DNA of 42,292 bases from Bifidobacterium breve (lineage in GTDB: Bacteria; Actinomycetota; Acidimicrobiia; Acidimicrobiales; Microtrichaceae): contig CAMDLX010000008.1 of NCBI GenBank assembly GCA_945901935.1, forward strand, positions 1 through 42,292, given 5' to 3'. A program made the translations under genes and the position numbers. A model generated the notes under the pieces. It saw only the letters and a program-made list of their open reading frames with translations, was not told the DNA's origin and searched no databases. This document shows, piece after piece, positions 38,595 to 42,292 of the stretch; the first letter of the stretch is position 1; every line of letters begins with the position of its first letter.

Positions 38595-39187
38595 GGGGCC
38601 AGGCTCTGGATCCACTGCCATGCAAGAGCGATCTGGTCATCAAGCTCGTGTGGTTGACCGTGGTTATCGATCACAAAGTCGGCACGAGCTAGGCGGTCAG
38701 ATCGGCTGGCCTGTTTGGCGATCCGGTTTCTTGCGTCCTGTTCGGAAAACCCCCGAAACTCGATCAGGCGAGCAATCGCCACCTCGGGATCAAGGTCAAC
38801 CACGATGGTGCCTCGCAGGTCCTCCCATCCAGATTCGACTAGCAACGGCACATCAAGAATGACGACAGAATCTGTGCTTGATTGCTCTTCGATTCTTCGG
38901 GCGATCTCTTCGTGCACTCTTGGGTGCACGATCGCACCCAGATCGGCCAAGGCAGTGGCGTCAGTAAAGACCAAATCGGCTACGGCAGCACGGTCAAGCT
39001 GGCCCGACTCATCGAGTATTCCCGGCCCGAAACGCTCTTCCATCTCTTTGAATACCTGCGTTCCCGGCTGCTGAAGTTCCCGAACGATTGCGTCTGCGTC
39101 TACTACCACAGCGCCTCGATCAGCGAGACCCAGTGAGACTGTTGATTTTCCGGCGCCGATTCCGCCCGTAAGGCCTACTAACAACAT
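38591..39187 (-). CDS. coaE: Dephospho-CoA kinase
   Basis: The 198-residue protein starts with the P-loop [16 protein letters not shown], then [13 protein letters not shown] and the [10 protein letters not shown] lid region of the family. It phosphorylates the ribose 3'-hydroxyl of dephospho-CoA in the last step of CoA synthesis. No strong ribosome site is visible. The stop overlaps the uvrB GTG, an order (coaE-uvrB) common in actinobacteria. Confidence 0.95.
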   Translation of the reverse strand: MLLVGLTGGIGAGKSTVSLGLADRGAVVVDADAIVRELQQPGTQVFKEMEERFGPGILDESGQLDRAAVADLVFTDATALADLGAIVHPRVHEEIARRIEEQSSTDSVVILDVPLLVESGWEDLRGTIVVDLDPEVAIARLIEFRGFSEQDARNRIAKQASRSDRLARADFVIDNHGQPHELDDQIALAWQWIQSLAP

Positions 39188-39315
39188 GTGTTTGAACCCT
39201 ACCCGCCCGCCGCCGCGTAGGTAATTTGAACTATTTGAACTAATAGTCCAGTTCGGGATTCAACCTGCCGATACCAAGAAATATCTCGGATTTTGACCCA
39301 ACCTCAGGACTGCGT

Positions 39316-41298
39316 ATGCCCACAGAATTTCCTACTGACAACCTGAGCGAGCACCCGCTATCAGTGGGCGAAAGCAGCAATGCAAGCTTGGACACCAGTT
39401 TGGAAACAGGCTCAAGCTCTCTCTCGCAATCGGATCCAGAACCAGAGTCACGCAGAGAGAAAGTCGCTGCTCGGCTGCGTAGAGACCTGAAGAGTGCGCT
39501 CATAGATACTTCGCAGAAGCCCACCGGAGACTTCGACCTCTTAGCGGATCAGAGTCCCAGCAGCACGGCTGATCGCGTTTCAAGCTTCAATGCGCTGATT
39601 ACCACCTTGCGTTTGGCAACCATGAGCATCTCGTTGCTGTTGGTCTCTGCCGATACCAGTTCCAATACGGCCTCGTTGCGTTTTTGGACTGCCGTTCTGG
39701 TGCTCTACGCAATTTTCCGCACTGTTCGGCCTATCAAGTACACAGATTCTGTCAGTTCGCTAGTACTCGTGATTGCCGAGGTGTTTCTTGGAGTAGTCGC
39801 TGTTGTCGCTACTGGCGGTTGCGATTCTCCACTCATCTTTATGCTGCTGCCTGCCATTACCGTGGCTGGACTCGCACGAGGGTTTGGATTCTCGTTCAGG
39901 GTCGCAGTTGTAACGATTCTGGCCGTGAGCTTTGTGTTTGTAAATCAGTCGAGCAACCCACGCGAGGCGCTAGTCAGAGCAGCATCATGGGCTGGGATCA
40001 TCATGCTCGTGGCGATCATCGCTGGCTACACCAGGCGGATCTCAGGAGTTGCTGATCGAGATCGCGAACTCACTCTTGACCGGCTCGACAAACTCTCTGA
40101 CGCAAACGATCTGCTTTTCTCGCTTCATCAGGTCACCCAGACACTGCCTGCCTCGCTCGACATGGGCGAGGTACTCGATACAACCCTGCAGCGGCTGCAC
40201 TCACTCGTGAGCTTCGAAAGCGCAGCGGTACTCCTCTTCGATGAGACTGATGCCCACTGGGATGTTGTTCGCCATGAGGGCTTGCATGTTCCAACTCGAC
40301 TCGGGCCAACTGACTTGCCTATCGGACTTCGCAAGGCGCTTGCTCGGAACGGCATCGCAGCGGTTTCGAATCTTGTTGAAGAGGCAGGAGGGGGCCTATC
40401 AAAGCGCTCTGGGTCTGGGCTCTACAGCGTGCTCACCGCACGTGGAACCATCATCGGGCTGTTGGCTCTTGAGCATGGCGAGGTGGGCCACTTCACTCAT
40501 CGAGAGGAAGAACTAGTCGCTGGGTTCATTGCACCTGCTGCGCTTGCAGTAGACAATGCCCGCTGGTTTGCTCGCTTACGCACAGTTGGTGCCGATGAGG
40601 AGCGAACCCGAATTGCCCGCGACCTTCATGACCGCATTGGGCAATCACTTGCTTACCTTGGCTTTGAACTTGACCGGTTGGTGGCCAAGGACTCCCAAGG
40701 AGAGTCAGTCTCTCAGCCAATCGCACAGCTCCGAGATGATGTACGAGGGGTCATCCGAGAAGTCCGCGACACCCTGTATGACCTTCGGACTGACGTCTCA
40801 GACGAACGCAGTTTGGGTCAGGTGCTTGAACAATATGCAGGACGAGTGGCAGAGCGAAGCGCTTTACAGGTACACGTTGAAGCAGAGGAGTCCGCTCGCC
40901 TGCCCATCCTCCAAGAACGCGAGATGTGGCGTATCACCCAAGAGGCGCTAGCCAATGTTGAGCGTCATGCCTCGGCCACTGCAGTGCGAGTGGTCTGGCG
41001 CTGCGACGGCCACAGGGCTCTTGTCGACATTACTGATAACGGCGTGGGGTTTGAACAAGGTCGAGCCGGCCGCTTGGACTCGTATGGGTTGTTAGGAATG
41101 CGTGAGAGGGCAGCAAGTGTCGGAGCCAGCTTTGAGATTGTCAGTGCTCCAGGCCGCGGAACAAGGGTGCGCTGCACGCTGCAACCAGCTACCTCTCAAT
41201 CCCAATCCCAATCCCCAAGCAGCCCACAACCCATCCACATAGGTGCCACAACCAGCAAGTCAACGACTACTAGCACTACTAGAAGGAAGAACGTATGA
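39316..41298 (+). CDS. Membrane sensor histidine kinase, NarL-partner type
   Basis: The 660 residues comprise a Ser/Glu-rich cytoplasmic N-terminus of about 90 residues, about five to six membrane helices (95-240), a GAF domain (about 275-420) and a HisKA_3 dimerisation domain with phospho-acceptor His438 (IARDLHDRIGQSL). A HATPase domain follows, with N-box ITQEALANVERHA and G-boxes DNGVGFE and GLLGMRERA. The last 35 residues are low-complexity Ser/Gln/Thr. The stop overlaps the regulator's start (ATGA). The GAF ligand is unknown. A pilin gene follows the pair, which suggests control of surface pili. Confidence 0.92.
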   Translation: MPTEFPTDNLSEHPLSVGESSNASLDTSLETGSSSLSQSDPEPESRREKVAARLRRDLKSALIDTSQKPTGDFDLLADQSPSSTADRVSSFNALITTLRLATMSISLLLVSADTSSNTASLRFWTAVLVLYAIFRTVRPIKYTDSVSSLVLVIAEVFLGVVAVVATGGCDSPLIFMLLPAITVAGLARGFGFSFRVAVVTILAVSFVFVNQSSNPREALVRAASWAGIIMLVAIIAGYTRRISGVADRDRELTLDRLDKLSDANDLLFSLHQVTQTLPASLDMGEVLDTTLQRLHSLVSFESAAVLLFDETDAHWDVVRHEGLHVPTRLGPTDLPIGLRKALARNGIAAVSNLVEEAGGGLSKRSGSGLYSVLTARGTIIGLLALEHGEVGHFTHREEELVAGFIAPAALAVDNARWFARLRTVGADEERTRIARDLHDRIGQSLAYLGFELDRLVAKDSQGESVSQPIAQLRDDVRGVIREVRDTLYDLRTDVSDERSLGQVLEQYAGRVAERSALQVHVEAEESARLPILQEREMWRITQEALANVERHASATAVRVVWRCDGHRALVDITDNGVGFEQGRAGRLDSYGLLGMRERAASVGASFEIVSAPGRGTRVRCTLQPATSQSQSQSPSSPQPIHIGATTSKSTTTSTTRRKNV

Positions 41299-41942
41299 CG
41301 ATTCGATTGATGTTGGCAGATGACCATCGGATGCTCCGCGAGGGCCTTCGACGATCCATGACAGAGTCGGGCTTCGAGGTAGTCGGAGAGGCCTGCGATG
41401 GCCTCGAGGCCGTCACCATGGCCGACGCGCTGAAACCCGACGTCATTCTCATGGATGTGACCATGCCGAACTGTGGTGGGGTTGAAGCCTGTCGCTTACT
41501 CAAGTCCACTGGCAACAAGTCCAAGATCGTCATGCTCACCATGCACGCAGATCAAGAGGTACTCACCAACGCCATTCGTGCAGGCGCTATCGGCTACTTG
41601 ACCAAGGACTGTTCCACTCGAGAGATTGCTGATTCCGTGCGTCTTGCGGCCGAAGGGGACACGGTGCTCTCCCCCCACTTAGCTCGTTCGATGCTCGAGG
41701 AACTGCGCAAGCTCGAGGCCCCGCAGGATGCCGAGGAGGAACGAATCGTCACACGAAGAGAAGAAGAGGTTTTGCAGCTCATCGCTGATGGCTGTTCAAC
41801 CCCAGAGGTTGCGGAGAAGCTGTTCATTTCACAGAAAACAGTGAAGAACCACTTGGCCTCGATCTATCAAAAGCTCGACGCACGCGACCGCACCCAGGCC
41901 GTTCTGCAGGCAGTTCGGATGGGAATTGTCAGCCTGAGCTAG
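41295..41942 (+). CDS. NarL/FixJ-family response regulator
   Basis: The 215-residue protein has a receiver domain (Asp8-Asp9 acidic pocket LMLADDHR, phospho-acceptor Asp54 in ILMDVTMP, conserved Lys in YLTKDC). A LuxR-type helix-turn-helix (about 148-210, VTRREEEVLQLIADG, EVAEKLFISQKTVKNHLASIYQKL) follows. Phosphorylation by the coupled kinase should allow dimer binding to DNA. A perfect 16-nt inverted repeat lies 25 nt after its stop and before the pilin gene, a candidate target. Confidence 0.95.
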   Translation: MTIRLMLADDHRMLREGLRRSMTESGFEVVGEACDGLEAVTMADALKPDVILMDVTMPNCGGVEACRLLKSTGNKSKIVMLTMHADQEVLTNAIRAGAIGYLTKDCSTREIADSVRLAAEGDTVLSPHLARSMLEELRKLEAPQDAEEERIVTRREEEVLQLIADGCSTPEVAEKLFISQKTVKNHLASIYQKLDARDRTQAVLQAVRMGIVSLS

Positions 41943-41966
41943 AAGCCGCTGCAAAGGATTTCTAGG

Positions 41967-41982
41967 AAATTTCAAGAAATTT
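41967..41982. promoter_or_regulatory. Perfect inverted repeat upstream of the Flp pilin
   Basis: AAATTTC-AA-GAAATTT is a perfect palindrome in an AT-rich patch 104 nt before the pilin ATG. Spacing and symmetry fit a dimeric regulator such as the LuxR-type protein encoded just upstream. No T-run follows, so it is not a standard terminator. Confidence 0.5.
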
Positions 41983-42085
41983 GTAAAGGTCCCATCTGAG
42001 CCGTCGATACCACTTTCACGGATCTCACTACGGGGTTCGAAGTAGGACCCGATCCAACAACACCTCAATCAACAGGGAGACCAAA

Positions 42086-42274
42086 ATGTCAACTCAGTTC
42101 AACTTCATCAAGGCATGGATGCAAGCACACGCAAAGACCGAACGAGGAGCCTCCCTTGTGGAGTACGCACTTCTCGTAGCGCTCATCGCTGTGGTCTGCA
42201 TCGGCGCAGTTTCCTTCCTCGCCGGCGGCGTAGAAAAGACCTTCACCTCCGCTGGCAGCTCAATCGGAGGCTGA
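42086..42274 (+). CDS. Flp/Fap-type pilin subunit
   Basis: AGGGAGA lies just before ATG 42086. The 62-residue protein is typical: a leader of about 20 residues, then the processing region with G-A-S-L-V-E-Y (Glu+5-Tyr pair) followed by a hydrophobic helix ALLVALIAVVCIGAVSFL and a short tail. A TadV-type prepilin peptidase would cut after the Gly. Flp pilins build Tad pili for adhesion. The rest of a Tad locus would lie beyond the window edge. Confidence 0.92.
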   Translation: MSTQFNFIKAWMQAHAKTERGASLVEYALLVALIAVVCIGAVSFLAGGVEKTFTSAGSSIGG

Positions 42275-42292
42275 GCAAGCAGAGCCAAGCGC

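Noticed and set aside
39240-39315. LexA box before coaE or the histidine kinase
   Set aside because: GAAC and GTTC half-sites are present but spaced 10 nt apart instead of 4, so they do not form the SOS palindrome.

Overview
The window looks like a chromosomal segment of an actinobacterium, most probably a planktonic Acidimicrobiia-type member. The reasons are moderately high GC; the linked uvrC, rapZ, yvcK, gap, pgk, tpiA, secG block; a coaE-uvrB pair; a Mycobacterium-like furA-katG operon; a perfect actinobacterial LexA box (GAAC-N4-GTTC) in front of uvrA; and a Flp-type pilin. Taxonomy is inferred from gene content only.

Layout. Positions 1-4123 hold a tightly coupled + strand operon: a sulfotransferase cut by the window edge, an alkylsulfatase-like metallo-beta-lactamase (MBL) protein, a short-chain dehydrogenase and a zinc-type medium-chain dehydrogenase. 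This gene set would suit making or breaking the sulfate ester of an alcohol and oxidising that alcohol. Next come a PAP2 membrane phosphatase (-), a second MBL hydrolase (+), a repeat-filled convergent gap, and a CmcJ-like oxygenase (-). From about 7.6 to 12.5 kb the DNA is degraded and mosaic: a YdeI-family pseudogene with two in-frame stops, a small membrane protein, and the C-terminal remnant of a large membrane protein joined 5'-to-5' to the C-terminal remnant of an RHS/YD-repeat toxin-type protein. A tandem NYN-domain protein follows, and its reading frame runs into furA. Positions 12530-15782 are an oxidative-stress block (furA-katG, then dps).

Positions 15.8-22.3 kb carry a PASTA-like lipoprotein, a PD-(D/E)XK nuclease, a GT-C type membrane glycosyltransferase, a transposase remnant, tRNA-Leu with the unusual anticodon AAG, a DUF1269 protein, a diacylglycerol-kinase-like protein and secG. 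Positions 22.4-27.4 kb are the central metabolic block on the - strand, read in the order rapZ, yvcK, gap, pgk, tpiA; whiA, often found beside yvcK, is not present. A FAS1 lipoprotein and a methyltransferase lie between rapZ and uvrC. Positions 28.9-39.2 kb hold all three excision-repair genes (uvrC, uvrA, uvrB) with nadA, aroC and coaE. Positions 39.3-42.3 kb contain a NarL-type two-component pair followed by a Flp pilin, probably the start of a Tad pilus locus beyond the window.

The strongest unexplained signal is the repeat content between genes. There are two families of fixed-length palindromic elements: R1, 53 nt, two full and two degenerate copies; and R2, 47 nt, three copies. At least six short tandem arrays (units of 7, 14, 18, 20, 24 and 36 nt) also occur, several sitting on or beside stop codons. 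No CRISPR array, rRNA or intact insertion sequence was found.
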